Positions 25,510 through 34,476 of a stretch of DNA of 64,000 bases are shown here, one piece after another. The DNA comes from JAHECW01 sp035464095 (lineage in GTDB: Bacteria; Acidobacteriota; Thermoanaerobaculia; Thermoanaerobaculales; Sulfomarinibacteraceae), in the NCBI GenBank assembly GCA_035464095.1, contig DATHSO010000150.1, positions 59,906 to 123,905 on the forward strand, read 5' to 3'. The notes below the pieces were generated by a model. The model saw only the letters and a list, made by a program, of their open reading frames with translations, had not been told where the DNA came from and ran no database searches. Position 1 is the first letter of the stretch, and every line of letters starts with the position of its first letter. The position numbers and the translations under genes were made by a program.

Positions 25510-25904
25510 CAGACCTCGACGCCGCGGGCTGGGCGGATCGGGGTCGGGCGCCCGTCCCCGTCCACGTTGACGTAGGTGATCTCGGCCTCGGTGACGTCGA
25601 CGATCCTCTGGCGGTCGAAGCGGCGGGCGGCCCGGACGCGAACCCTGACGGTGACCGAGGTGCGCCCGGTGCGCACGTGCTCGGTGTAGAAGGAGACCAG
25701 GTCGCCGACGAGGACCGGCTCGTGGAAGACCACCCGGTTCATGGCCACGGTGACCACCCGGAGGGCGCCCTGGCAGATGGCCTCCTCGGAGCCCGCCTGA
25801 TCGATGTACGACAGGATCACGCCGCCGAAGATGGTGCCCGAGGCGTTGGTGTCCCTGGGCATCATGAGCGCCCGGATCTTGGGCTGGAGTTCATGACCGT
25901 CCAC
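25509..25904 (-). CDS. Acyl-CoA thioesterase, hotdog fold
   Basis: 131 residues. The YciA/BFIT-like hotdog signature is clear: MMPRDTNASGTIFGGVILSYIDQAGS includes the catalytic Asn-Asp-Gly area, followed by AMNRVVFHEPVLVGDLVSFY and VTEAEITYVNVD. It hydrolyses acyl-CoA thioesters; chain preference cannot be told. Its stop overlaps the ATG of the hydrolase gene, and it follows the sulfatase gene by 22 nt. Confidence 0.92.
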   Translation of the reverse strand: MDGHELQPKIRALMMPRDTNASGTIFGGVILSYIDQAGSEEAICQGALRVVTVAMNRVVFHEPVLVGDLVSFYTEHVRTGRTSVTVRVRVRAARRFDRQRIVDVTEAEITYVNVDGDGRPTPIRPARGVEV

Positions 25905-25926
25905 CTTGGCCTCCTCCGCGCCGCGG

Positions 25927-28152
25927 CTATTCCAGATAGCCGAGGGCCTTCAATTGCTCTCGCGTCTCGGAATCGATCCTGGTTCGCTCTCCCAACCGAT
26001 CCGTCAGGAGGGCGTGGTCCAGCTGGGCCAGCAGCCACCCCGTTCGCACCGGAGCCGAGGACGCCAGGTTCCGGGACTCGCCGGGATCGTCGGGCAGCCG
26101 GTAGAGCTCGGTCCCGGTCCCGAAGGCGCCCGAAAGGGGCTCGATCAGCTTCCAGCCGTCCCGGATGGCGGCGGCTCCGGTGCGGCCCCAGTAGTCCAGG
26201 TAGGCGAGCACGGCGCGCGACGGCACGTCCCGGGGATGGCCGTCGCCGCCGAGCAGGACCGCGCCCGGAAGCTCGGCGGCGCCCTCGACCCCGGCCAGGC
26301 TGAGCAGGGTCGGCAGCAGGTCGATGTGCTGGACGGTGGCATCCACGCGCCGGCCCCCTCCGACGCCGCCGGGCAGCCGCACGACCAGGGGCACCGCCAG
26401 CACCTCGTGGTAGAGGTCGAGCCCGTGGGTGAAGGTGCCGTGCTCCCCGAAGGCCTCGCCGTGGTCCGAGGTGAAGACGACCACGCTGCGGTCGAGCTCG
26501 CCCCGGCCTGCCAGCTCGTCGAGGAGCCGACCGAAGCTGGCGTCGTTTGCCGCCACCTCGCCGTCGTAGAGGGCGCGCAGGTCCCGGGTGAGGTCCGGGC
26601 TCGGGTCCACGGTGCCCAGCACCAGGCCGCGAACGGTCTCCACCTCCCCCACCGAGGGGTCGGCCACCTCCCCGGCGAAGCGCTCGAGGTACGGCGGCGG
26701 CGGCGCGTAGGGGGCGTGGGGGTCGATGGTGTGAACATAAAGGAAGAACGGCCGGCCGTCGTCCGGCAGCCCGTCGAGCCAGGCGGTGACGCGCTCGTGC
26801 AGGACCTCCGAGCGGCCCCGGCTGTGCTCGATGAACTCGAAGTGGTCGAAGCCGCGGGCGAAGCCGAAGGGCCGGCCCACGTAGGCGTTGGCGACGATGG
26901 CGGCGGTGCGGTAACCCGCGTCGTGCAGGCGCTCCGGCAGGGTCTGAAGGTCCTCGGGGAGCCGGTCGTCGGGGCCGTTGACGCCGTGCTCGCGCGGCCA
27001 CAGGCCGGTGAAGATCGAGGCCACCGCGGCCTTGGTCCACGACGACTGGGCGATGGCGTCGGTGAAGACGACGCTGTCGACGGCCATGGCGTCGAGGTGG
27101 GGCGACAGGGGGCGCTCGCAGCCGTACACCCCGAGATGGTCGGCCCGCAACGCGTCCACGAGGTAGACCACGAGGTTCGGCCGTGGCTCGACCGGCGCCG
27201 GAGGGCTCGTCGCGGCGGTTTCGGCCACCGCCTCCCCCACCCCCGGGGCCCGGACCAGGGGGGCCACGAGCCGGACGCCGGTAGCGCTGCCGCCATCGCC
27301 GGGAACGACGTGCAAACGTATTTTTTTCAATGACTTGATGTCACCGAGCGGAACCTCGAACGGCGCGCCGTCGCAGCGCCCCACGACGGTCGGGGCGTCA
27401 CCGGCGCCGTCGTCCAGAACGGACACTGCAACCGCCGCTGACCCCGATCCGAGGAGCTCACAGCGTCCGACCTCGAGCACGGATCGCGGCGGCGGCTCGA
27501 CGAAGTGGTCGGCCCAGGCTCCTGCCGGCAGCTCGACGGCGCCGTCGGCGACCCGGACCGGCGTCGGGTCGACGCCGGCCAGCCGGATCCGATCCCAGGC
27601 CACCGCCAGCTGCCGCCGGTCGTCCGAGCCCGGTACCACCGCCGCCGGAGCATCGAACCGGCGATAGCGGGCCACCAGGGTGTTCCGCCCCTCGACCTGG
27701 GCCGAGGCCGGCAGCACGACCCGGTACTCGGCAGGTCCGGTCGCCAGGGTCAGCTCCGCCACCGGGTGGGAGTTGAGCTCGAGGGACACGACCTGGGGCT
27801 TTGCGCCGGGAAACAGGAACGGACGGCAGCGGATCTCGAGCTCGAGATCGCGCCGCCAGCCCAGGTGGAAGCTCAGCTCGGAGAGCGGCCCGTCGCTCCA
27901 GACGAAGGTCTCGCCGCTGTCCCGAGCGCGCTCGTCGTGGAACCACCCGCGGCCCAGGTGGCGCCGCGCCGACGGCGTGCCCAGGTCGATCCCGGTCGGC
28001 TCCACCGCGATCAGGACCGCTGACGGATCGGCCGTGAGATCAGCCAGGACCGACCGCGGCTCGCTGCCGCAGCCGACCCCGACGGCGGCAGCGAGGGCGA
28101 GCAGGGCGATGGGGCCCGGCGCCGGTCGGCGGCGAGCGCGCCCCGGGCTCAT
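25927..28152 (-). CDS. Membrane-anchored sulfatase-family hydrolase
   Basis: 741 residues from ATG 28152, which overlaps the scpB stop (ATGA). The N-terminus is a signal or lipoprotein-like segment (IALLALAAAVGVGCGSEP; the lipobox is imperfect). Residues about 35-300 form a beta-rich region of unknown type. The C-terminal half is an alkaline phosphatase/sulfatase domain: NLVVYLVDALRADHLGVYG, the nucleophile region SSWTKAAVASIFTG, HTIDPHAPY, VVVFTSDHGEAFGEHGTF. The nucleophile appears to be Thr or Ser and not the Cys of CxPxR sulfatases, so a phospho- or sulfo-transferase or phosphatase acting on an envelope glycan or lipid is possible. Confidence 0.85.
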   Translation of the reverse strand: MSPGRARRRPAPGPIALLALAAAVGVGCGSEPRSVLADLTADPSAVLIAVEPTGIDLGTPSARRHLGRGWFHDERARDSGETFVWSDGPLSELSFHLGWRRDLELEIRCRPFLFPGAKPQVVSLELNSHPVAELTLATGPAEYRVVLPASAQVEGRNTLVARYRRFDAPAAVVPGSDDRRQLAVAWDRIRLAGVDPTPVRVADGAVELPAGAWADHFVEPPPRSVLEVGRCELLGSGSAAVAVSVLDDGAGDAPTVVGRCDGAPFEVPLGDIKSLKKIRLHVVPGDGGSATGVRLVAPLVRAPGVGEAVAETAATSPPAPVEPRPNLVVYLVDALRADHLGVYGCERPLSPHLDAMAVDSVVFTDAIAQSSWTKAAVASIFTGLWPREHGVNGPDDRLPEDLQTLPERLHDAGYRTAAIVANAYVGRPFGFARGFDHFEFIEHSRGRSEVLHERVTAWLDGLPDDGRPFFLYVHTIDPHAPYAPPPPYLERFAGEVADPSVGEVETVRGLVLGTVDPSPDLTRDLRALYDGEVAANDASFGRLLDELAGRGELDRSVVVFTSDHGEAFGEHGTFTHGLDLYHEVLAVPLVVRLPGGVGGGRRVDATVQHIDLLPTLLSLAGVEGAAELPGAVLLGGDGHPRDVPSRAVLAYLDYWGRTGAAAIRDGWKLIEPLSGAFGTGTELYRLPDDPGESRNLASSAPVRTGWLLAQLDHALLTDRLGERTRIDSETREQLKALGYLE

Positions 28153-28712
28153 GCCTCGGCCGCCACCTCGGCCTCGGCCGCCACGCCGACCTCGACCAGC
28201 TCCTCGGGGTCGGGCAGGTCCTCGGCCCTGTCGAGGCCGAAGTGGAGCAGAAACTCCTGGGTCGTGCGGTAGAGGAAGGGCTTGCCCACGACCTTCTTGC
28301 GGCCGGCGAGGCGGATCAGTCGGCGCTCGAGGAGGGTCCTGGTGACCGTCGACGAGTTGGCGCCGCGGATGAAGTTGATCTCGGGCAGGGTCACCGGCTG
28401 GCGGTGGGCGACGATGGCGAGCACCTCGAGGGCGGCCTGGGACAGGCGCTGGCGGCTCGCGATGCCGTGGAAGGCGCGCAGGACGTGGTCGAGCTGGGGC
28501 GGAGTGACGCACCGCCAGCCGCCCGCGGTGCGCTCGACACGGATCCCCCGGCCGTCGGCGTCGCAGGCCGAGGCGAAGGCGGCGATGGCCTCCTCGACCT
28601 CCGCCTCCCCGGCCTCGCGATCCACGGCCAAGGAGACGGCACCCGCGGTCACCGGTCCCCTGGAGGTGAGCAGCACCGCCTCGACCACCGCGGCGAGGGT
28701 GTCACGATCCAC
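28149..28712 (-). CDS. scpB: Segregation and condensation protein B
   Basis: 187 residues from GTG 28712, overlapping the scpA end by 11 nt. Tandem winged-helix domains are recognisable: LAAVVEAVLLTSRGPVT at the start, ALEVLAIVAHRQPVTLPEIN, FIRGANSSTVTRTLLERRLI and GKPFLYRTTQEFLLHFGL. ScpB dimers bridge ScpA and SMC in chromosome condensation. A Glu/Ala-rich tail of about 20 residues follows the conserved part. Confidence 0.95.
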   Translation of the reverse strand: MDRDTLAAVVEAVLLTSRGPVTAGAVSLAVDREAGEAEVEEAIAAFASACDADGRGIRVERTAGGWRCVTPPQLDHVLRAFHGIASRQRLSQAALEVLAIVAHRQPVTLPEINFIRGANSSTVTRTLLERRLIRLAGRKKVVGKPFLYRTTQEFLLHFGLDRAEDLPDPEELVEVGVAAEAEVAAEA

Positions 28713-29499
28713 CGTCGGCCTCCTCGTCGGCCCTTCGCAGGGCCTCGACATCCAGGGCTCGGTCGCCCCGCCGCAGGTAGATCTCGGCGAAGGCCAGGCG
28801 CTGCTCGGCTCGGGCCGCACCCAGGCGCACCAGCTCGAGGGCGGCGACGAACAGCACGACCACCTCCTCGGGGTCGGGTCGGGCGTGGAGGTGGCGCAGC
28901 AGCGGCACCAGGTCGTCGTGGACGATGCGGTCGTAGATCTCGCGCATGGTGTCCCGCACGTTGTAGCGCAGGGGCAGGACCTTCAACGGCGGCGGGTGGC
29001 TCGCGGCGAAGCGCTGCATCACCCGCAGGTAGGTCTCGGCGAGGAGGCGCAGGTCCACCTCCTCCCAGTCCAGCTCCACCTCGTCGTCGCCGAGCTCGGG
29101 CCGGACCCCCGCCGGCCACACGCAGCGACGGACCAGGTCCTTGTCGTGGAGGATCGAGGCCAGCTCCTTGACCCGGCGGTAGGCGAGCAGTCGCTCCACC
29201 AGCTCCTCGCGGGGGTCGCCCTCCTCCTCCACCGCCCGCGGCAGGAGCATGCGCGACTTGAGCTGGAGCAGCCAGGCCGCCATCCACAGGAAGTCGCCGG
29301 CGATCTCCAGGTCGAGGTCGGCCATCGCCCGCAGGTGGGCGTGGTACTGCTCGCAGATGCTGACGATCGGGATGTCGTAGATCGAGACCTCGTTGGCGCG
29401 GATCAGGTGCAGCAGGAGGTCCAGGGGGCCGGTGAAGACCGGCAGCTCCACGGGCGGCCCGAGGAGCGCCTCTTCGACGAGATCGGGATTCACTTCCAC
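28702..29499 (-). CDS. scpA: Segregation and condensation protein A (kleisin)
   Basis: 265 residues from GTG. N-terminal SMC-neck-binding helices (FTGPLDLLLHLIRANEVSIYDIPIVSI), the central block FLWMAAWLLQLKSRMLLPR and a C-terminal winged-helix (VVLFVAALELVRLGAARAEQ) are typical. On the minus strand TATACT lies 6 nt before the GTG, so the transcript is probably leaderless. With ParAB in the same window this gives most of a chromosome-segregation set, but smc itself is not present. Confidence 0.94.
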   Translation of the reverse strand: MEVNPDLVEEALLGPPVELPVFTGPLDLLLHLIRANEVSIYDIPIVSICEQYHAHLRAMADLDLEIAGDFLWMAAWLLQLKSRMLLPRAVEEEGDPREELVERLLAYRRVKELASILHDKDLVRRCVWPAGVRPELGDDEVELDWEEVDLRLLAETYLRVMQRFAASHPPPLKVLPLRYNVRDTMREIYDRIVHDDLVPLLRHLHARPDPEEVVVLFVAALELVRLGAARAEQRLAFAEIYLRRGDRALDVEALRRADEEADGGS

Positions 29500-29557
29500 G
29501 GCGGGAGTATACCCGGGCCGGCTGCGCCCCCGAATGCCACCTGCACTCTTCCACCCC

Positions 29558-29642
29558 TCTCCTTCTCTCTCTCCCTCTCCCTTTCCGTCTCCCTTCGCGG
29601 GCGGGCTGGTTATCGCAAGGGAGAGGGAGAGAGAGAAGGAGA
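29558..29642. repeat. Homopyrimidine/homopurine hairpin
   Basis: Two 26-bp perfectly complementary arms (29558-29583 and 29617-29642) made only of pyrimidines on one side and purines on the other, with a 33-nt loop containing CTTCGCGGGCGGG. It lies in the gap between the oppositely ordered scpA and exonuclease genes, both on the minus strand. It could act as a terminator or form triplex DNA. A similar structure lies at 45311-45419. Confidence 0.8.
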
Positions 29643-29673
29643 AGGAGCGGGAGAGGGGAACGGGCGGAGCCCG

Positions 29674-30270
29674 TTACCACTCGACCGGGACGGTGCGGGG
29701 CTTGCCGCCGAAGCGCGAGACCATGACGCAGCGGTTGCGCTTGCCGAAGTCGTAGAGGTCGCGGGTGACCCTGACGTCCTCGCGGCAGTACTCGACGATC
29801 TTGTCGATCTCGCCGAGCCGCCACCAGTCGAGGGCCTGGAGCCCGTCCGCGGTCTTGCCGCAGCCGAGGCTCGGCAACGCCACGCTTTCCAGCTTGGGCC
29901 GGAAGCCGAGGCGATCCTCGAGGTCCGCCATCAGGTCGAAGGTCGGCAGCAGCTGCAGGTCGACGTCGGTGTAACCCCGCAGCACCTGGTAGTCGAAGCC
30001 CCGGATGTTGTAGCCGACCACGAGGTCGGCGCGCCGCAGCAGCTCGACGAGCTCGCCGACGGTGTCCTCGGTGTAGACCAGGAACTCGTCGGTGTCGTAG
30101 CGGTAGGCGACGCCCACCGACACCCCGAGGCGGTGCAGCTGGCTGCGCCCTCCGACCTCGTCGAAGGAGCGCTGGGTCTCGAGGTCGAAGACCACCACCA
30201 GACGGTCGGCGCCGACCTCGCGCTGCGGGTTGTCGTCGAAGAGGCCCATCTGGCCGTCCCAGATCTCCAC
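29674..30270 (-). CDS. RNase H-fold 3'-5' exonuclease-like protein
   Basis: 198 residues from GTG, preceded by GGGAAGG. A DEDD-type nuclease core is visible: VVFDLETQRSF (DxE), LVVGYNIRGFDYQVLRGY (second Asp region) and KIVEYCREDVRVTRDLYDF (final Asp). This matches the YprB/PolB-like ribonuclease H-like domain seen beside helicases. It stands alone here. Substrate is unknown; it may trim DNA or RNA. The end of the gene faces the purine hairpin, which may terminate it. Confidence 0.82.
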   Translation of the reverse strand: MEIWDGQMGLFDDNPQREVGADRLVVVFDLETQRSFDEVGGRSQLHRLGVSVGVAYRYDTDEFLVYTEDTVGELVELLRRADLVVGYNIRGFDYQVLRGYTDVDLQLLPTFDLMADLEDRLGFRPKLESVALPSLGCGKTADGLQALDWWRLGEIDKIVEYCREDVRVTRDLYDFGKRNRCVMVSRFGGKPRTVPVEW

Positions 30271-30337
30271 GCTGCCTTCCCTCCCGGGCGCTGCCCGGGG
30301 GAGCTTAGCACGGGCCGCCGGAGTTCCCCCGGCGTCG

Positions 30338-32341
30338 TCAGGGAAGGCCGCTGAGCCTGCGGACCGTGGCGAGGAGGTCGTCGGCGTCGAGCTGGGACTT
30401 GACGAACCAGGCGTCCGCGCCCGCCGACAGCCCGGACAGGCGCGCAGCCGGGCCGCTGCCGGTGGAGACCACCACCACCGGCAGCTCCGACCAGCGCCCG
30501 TTCCCGCGGATCCGCCGGATCAGCGCGAGGCCGTCCTGGTCGGGCATCTCCACGTCGGTGACGACACAGTCGAAGGCCTCCTCACCGAGGCGGGACAGTG
30601 CTCCCGGCACCGAGGCCTCGGCCGCCACCTGGAAGCCCCCGTCCTCCAGGAGCCGGCGCAGCATCTCGCGGCTCGCCCGGGTGTCCTCGACGAGCAGCAC
30701 CCTCGGAACCCTTCGGAGCTCCTCGCTCTGGGTGCCATCGTCCAGGTTCAGGGGTCCGAGGCGCTGGAGCTCGAGCACGGCCACCGGGCGGCCGCTGGCC
30801 AGCAGCGCCACCCCCTCGACCTGGACCGGCGCCCCGGCCGCCGCCGGAATCGGCCGGACGAAGACCTCCTCCTCGCCGACGACCGCGTCGACCACCACGG
30901 CGAGGGACGCGCCGCCGATGTTGGTCTCGACGACGACCGGGCTTCGGACCGGCTCGGTGCCGGCGAAGCCGGCCAGAAAGACGGCGTTGACCGCGCCGCC
31001 GCCGCGGCGGATCCTGACCCGGCCGTCCTCACGCACGACCTGCTCGGGCCGCAGGCGGCCGAAGGTGCGCACCGCCGCCGCCGGCAGGGCCAGCTCCAGG
31101 TCGCCGACCCGGACCACGAGCAGCCGCTCGCCGCGACGAGTGACCGGCAGCTCGACGGTGACGGTGGTGCCCCGGCCCGGCTCGGAGCGGATCCAGAGGT
31201 CGCCGCCGACGCTGCGGATGGCCGTCGCGACGGCGTCCATCCCCACGCCGCGTCCGGACAGCTCGGTGGCCCGGTCGCGGGTGGTGAAGCCGGGCAGCTC
31301 GAGCAGCTGGTAGGCCTCGTCGGCGGTGAGCCGCGCGGCCGTCGCCGGCTCGACCAGACCCCTCTCAACCGCCAGCTCGACGATCCGGGCGGGGTCGATG
31401 CCCCGGCCGTCGTCGGCCACCGTCAGCCGGACCCGGTCGCCCCGGGCCGCCGCCTCGATTCGAATCCTGCCCACCGGCTCCTTACCGGCCCGCTCGCGCT
31501 CCCCGGTGCTCTCCAGGCCGTGGTCGACGGCGTTGCGGACCAGGTGCAGGGAGGCCTCCCGGATCGCCTCGAGGATCCGCCGGTCAAGTTGGACGTCGCC
31601 GCCCGAGGTGCCGATCACCACCTCCTTGTCGAGGGATCGGGCAAGATCACGGGTGTGGCGCGCCAGGGTTCTGAGGAAGGGGCGCAGCGGCTGGACCTGG
31701 AGGCGCAGCAGCGCGTCGAGCTGCTGCTCGCTGAGCTTCCCGGCACTCCGGCCGAGGCGCTCCAGCTCGAGGGCGGCCTGCTGCAACGAGGTCGCGAGCT
31801 CGGTCAGGGCGCGCCGGCTCTCACCCTCGCCCACCGCCCGGCCGGCGCCCCGCGCCAGCTCGAACAACCGGTCGGCGAGGGCTCCGGTGGCCGACGCCGA
31901 CAGCCGCAGCCTCGTGCTGCGCTCGGCCAGGCCGTCCACGATCCGGTTCGCCACCCGCATCTCGCCCGAACCGCCGCGAATCTCCGAGCCCCGGCGGCGG
32001 CCCCGCGGCCTCGGCGCTCCCGGGGGGGCCGGCCCGGCCGCACCTACCTCATCCCGGAGGTCGTCGACGACCTCGGCCAGGCGCTCGCCGAGCTCCCGCG
32101 CCGCCTCGAGGTCGGCGCCCTCCTCCCCCACCAGGCAGTCCTCGGTCCGGTGGCAGAGCTCGGCGACCTCGTCGAGCCCCATCATCCGGGCGGCGCCCTT
32201 GACGGCGTGGAGCTCCCGACGCGCCTGGACCGCCGCACCGGGATCGTCGCCGGCGCGGACCAGGAGCCCCGAGAGCCGCTCGAGCCGGGCCCCGGCCTCC
32301 TCGAGGAACATGGGCAGCAGGTCCCCGAGCTCGTCGGTCAC
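30338..32341 (-). CDS. Hybrid CheA-type histidine kinase with receiver domain
   Basis: 667 residues from GTG 32341; an upstream GTG at 32377 would overlap the mcp gene. Order: an HPt domain with the phosphorylated His in RELHAVKGAARMMG (about residue 43), a long helical dimerisation region, an HATPase with N-box HLVRNAVDHGLE and GRGVGMDAVA, a CheW-like domain (about 380-530), and a receiver with the Asp in CVVTDVEMPDQDG. It should take signals from the adjacent chemoreceptor through CheW. CheY, CheB and CheR are not nearby, and the fused receiver may act as phosphate sink or output. Confidence 0.92.
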   Translation of the reverse strand: MTDELGDLLPMFLEEAGARLERLSGLLVRAGDDPGAAVQARRELHAVKGAARMMGLDEVAELCHRTEDCLVGEEGADLEAARELGERLAEVVDDLRDEVGAAGPAPPGAPRPRGRRRGSEIRGGSGEMRVANRIVDGLAERSTRLRLSASATGALADRLFELARGAGRAVGEGESRRALTELATSLQQAALELERLGRSAGKLSEQQLDALLRLQVQPLRPFLRTLARHTRDLARSLDKEVVIGTSGGDVQLDRRILEAIREASLHLVRNAVDHGLESTGERERAGKEPVGRIRIEAAARGDRVRLTVADDGRGIDPARIVELAVERGLVEPATAARLTADEAYQLLELPGFTTRDRATELSGRGVGMDAVATAIRSVGGDLWIRSEPGRGTTVTVELPVTRRGERLLVVRVGDLELALPAAAVRTFGRLRPEQVVREDGRVRIRRGGGAVNAVFLAGFAGTEPVRSPVVVETNIGGASLAVVVDAVVGEEEVFVRPIPAAAGAPVQVEGVALLASGRPVAVLELQRLGPLNLDDGTQSEELRRVPRVLLVEDTRASREMLRRLLEDGGFQVAAEASVPGALSRLGEEAFDCVVTDVEMPDQDGLALIRRIRGNGRWSELPVVVVSTGSGPAARLSGLSAGADAWFVKSQLDADDLLATVRRLSGLP

Positions 32342-32361
32342 CGGCCGCCCGCCCCCACCCT

Positions 32362-33993
32362 TCAGATCCTCGTCCACGAGCGCACGTTGACGTCGACCCC
32401 GAGGGTGCCGAGCGTGGCGCCCTCGCGGTCGTGGACCGCGGCGGCGACCGTGAAGCAGCGCTCGCCGGTGAGCAGGGAGCCGTAGGGCGACGTGACCGCG
32501 GGCCGCTCGTCCCGCTTGACGGCCAGGAACCACGGGCGGTCGGCGTAGGCCTGGCCCACTGCCAGCGTCCCGGTGAGCCGCTGCTCGTCGACGACCTGCG
32601 GGTTGACCTCGAAGGCGACCATCGTGCCCGACGGGTCGACCAGGTAGGCCAGCTCGATGTACGGGAAGTCGCGGACGATGGTGGCGAGCACGCCCTCCAC
32701 TGCCTCCAGGTTGGACGTGGCGTCCCGCAGCCGGTCGCTCCAGCCGAGCACCTGGTGCTTGAGAGAGTGCACCGAGTCGATGCGGAAGCTCTGGGTCAGC
32801 AGCTGGATGGACAGGGCGAGGTCGTCGAGGCGCTCGGCCGAGGCGCTGAACTGGCGGAAGCCGTCCGCGGTGCGCTGGACGAGCTCGGCCACCTGTCGCA
32901 GGGTGAGCACCACCTGGTCGGAGGCGGTGCGCTGCTCGTCGGTTGCCAGGGAGATGTCGCTGGCGGTGCGGGCGGTGTCGTCGAGGGCGGTGCGCAGCTG
33001 CTCGATGGCGCTCTGGGTGGAGCGGCTCAGCTCGAGGACCTGGTCGGCCGCCTTGCTGCCCTGCTCGGTGGCCACCACCACCGACCGGATGCCGCCCGAG
33101 AACTCGTCCAGGAGCTTGCGCACCGAGTCCACCGACTCCCTGGAGCGCTCGGCGAGGCGCCTCACCTCCTCCGCCACCACCCCGAAGCGCGCGCCGTGCT
33201 CGCCCGCCGCCGACGCCTCGATGGCGGCGTTGAGGGCCAGGATGTGGGTCTCCTGGGCGATCTCGGTGATCAGGTCGAGGACCCGGTAGATCTCCCGCGA
33301 CCGCTCGCCCAGGACGTCGGCTCGGTCGGCGATCACCTCGATGCCCTGCCGGAGGGCTCCGGCGCTCTCCACCGCCCGTTCCAGAGCCCGGGCCCCGGCG
33401 TTGCCGGCCTCCCGAGCCCGATCCGCCAGGTCGGCCTGGGCGACGGCGTTGGTGGCGATCTGCCCGGCGGTGCGCGCGAGCTCCTCGGTGGTGGCCGTGA
33501 TCTCCACCACCGCCGCAGCCTGGTGCGAGGCCCCGTCCACGAGCTCGGCGGAGGTGCTGTGGACCGTGCCCGCCGACGTGGCCACGTCCACCGAGGCGTT
33601 CTGGATCTGCTTGAGCAGGGTCGCCATGGCGTGGGCCGCCGCGTCGACCGCGGCCTGCATGGCCTCGGGCAGCTTCGCGGCGGGCTCCAGACAGCCCACC
33701 AGGTCGCCGAAGCGGATCTCGTCGAGGGAGTTCCGCAGGGCCGAGCACTGCTCGTCGTGGCGCCGGAGCAGCTCGTCGTGGGCGCGCTCGAGGCGGACCC
33801 GCGGCAGGGACGACAGGAGCAGGTGCGCGATGACCGCAGTCAGCCCGATCACGGCCCAGGCGCGGAAAGGCCAGGGGTTCGCGCCGTCGTCGGACACGAG
33901 CTCGATGACCACGGCTCCGGCGAGGACGACTGCCACCAGGACGACCATGCCGAGCCAACGGCGGAGGGTCGAGGGGCGTGGGACAGGCTCCAT
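32362..33993 (-). CDS. Methyl-accepting chemotaxis-like protein with C-terminal sensor domain
   Basis: 543 residues from ATG 33993, chosen for GGAG 6 nt upstream; ATG 34005 is also possible. Two membrane helices near the N-terminus (MVVLVAVVLAGAVVIELV and AWAVIGLTAVIAHLLL) are separated by only about 12 residues, so there is no periplasmic sensor. The signalling hairpin tip is canonical (EIAQETHILALNAAIEASAAGEHG). The last ~110 residues look like a PDC/Cache-type sensor (YIELAYLVDPSGTMVAFEVN, YADRPWFLAVKRDERPAVTS, LGTLGVDVNVRSW), placed after the signalling domain and hence in the cytoplasm. That order is unusual. Confidence 0.9.
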   Translation of the reverse strand: MEPVPRPSTLRRWLGMVVLVAVVLAGAVVIELVSDDGANPWPFRAWAVIGLTAVIAHLLLSSLPRVRLERAHDELLRRHDEQCSALRNSLDEIRFGDLVGCLEPAAKLPEAMQAAVDAAAHAMATLLKQIQNASVDVATSAGTVHSTSAELVDGASHQAAAVVEITATTEELARTAGQIATNAVAQADLADRAREAGNAGARALERAVESAGALRQGIEVIADRADVLGERSREIYRVLDLITEIAQETHILALNAAIEASAAGEHGARFGVVAEEVRRLAERSRESVDSVRKLLDEFSGGIRSVVVATEQGSKAADQVLELSRSTQSAIEQLRTALDDTARTASDISLATDEQRTASDQVVLTLRQVAELVQRTADGFRQFSASAERLDDLALSIQLLTQSFRIDSVHSLKHQVLGWSDRLRDATSNLEAVEGVLATIVRDFPYIELAYLVDPSGTMVAFEVNPQVVDEQRLTGTLAVGQAYADRPWFLAVKRDERPAVTSPYGSLLTGERCFTVAAAVHDREGATLGTLGVDVNVRSWTRI

Positions 33994-34007
33994 CGTGCGC
34001 TCCATTC

Positions 34008-34448
34008 TCAGGGTACGGGCTCGAACAGTCGGGCGGGGTCGAGCAGCACGGCGGGCTGCCCGGCGGCGCGGCCGCGTCCCGCCACCCACGGCGGGTCGTC
34101 GGGTCGCCGGTCCTCGTCCCGCTCCACCGCGACCATGCCGAGGGCGTCGTCGACGGCCAGGCCCAGGGGCGCCGCCCCGTGGCGATGGCGGAGGATCACG
34201 GTCAGCCGGTAGCCGCCTCCCGCCAGGCCCGCGGGGTCGAGGAGGCCGTGCAGGTCGACCACCGCCACCGGCTCGCCCGCGAACTGCGCCAGCCCGAGGA
34301 GCCGGGGGGCCGACCTCGGCAGCGGAACGGTCGGCAGCACGCCGGTCACCTGCGGGGCGGCGTCCAGGGGGATCGCGCAGCGCTGCCCGCCGCTGCGGAC
34401 GAGCAGGTGTTCCGGGTGCCGGTCAGGGCTGGTCTGGCTGGTGCCCAT
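34008..34448 (-). CDS. CheW-like adaptor protein
   Basis: 146 residues from ATG 34448. The CheW fold is recognisable from HLLVRSGGQRCAIPLDAAPQV, LGLAQFAGEPVAVVDLHGLL and LGLAVDDALGMVAVE. It couples chemoreceptor to CheA. Its stop lies 2-14 nt before the receptor start, so cheW, mcp and cheA form one operon. The sequence is short of Lys and quite divergent. Confidence 0.85.
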   Translation of the reverse strand: MGTSQTSPDRHPEHLLVRSGGQRCAIPLDAAPQVTGVLPTVPLPRSAPRLLGLAQFAGEPVAVVDLHGLLDPAGLAGGGYRLTVILRHRHGAAPLGLAVDDALGMVAVERDEDRRPDDPPWVAGRGRAAGQPAVLLDPARLFEPVP

Positions 34449-34476
34449 GCCCGCCCAGGATAGCACCCGGGGCCGC

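Noticed and set aside
21943..25575. 1210-codon frame over lptF/G and the serine hydrolase
   Set aside because: It is an alternative frame of a clear membrane protein, and its later part runs antisense to the hydrolase; the composition is that of shadow frames.
26978..27166. Small plus-strand frame within the sulfatase gene
   Set aside because: Antisense to a conserved catalytic region, without a ribosome site.
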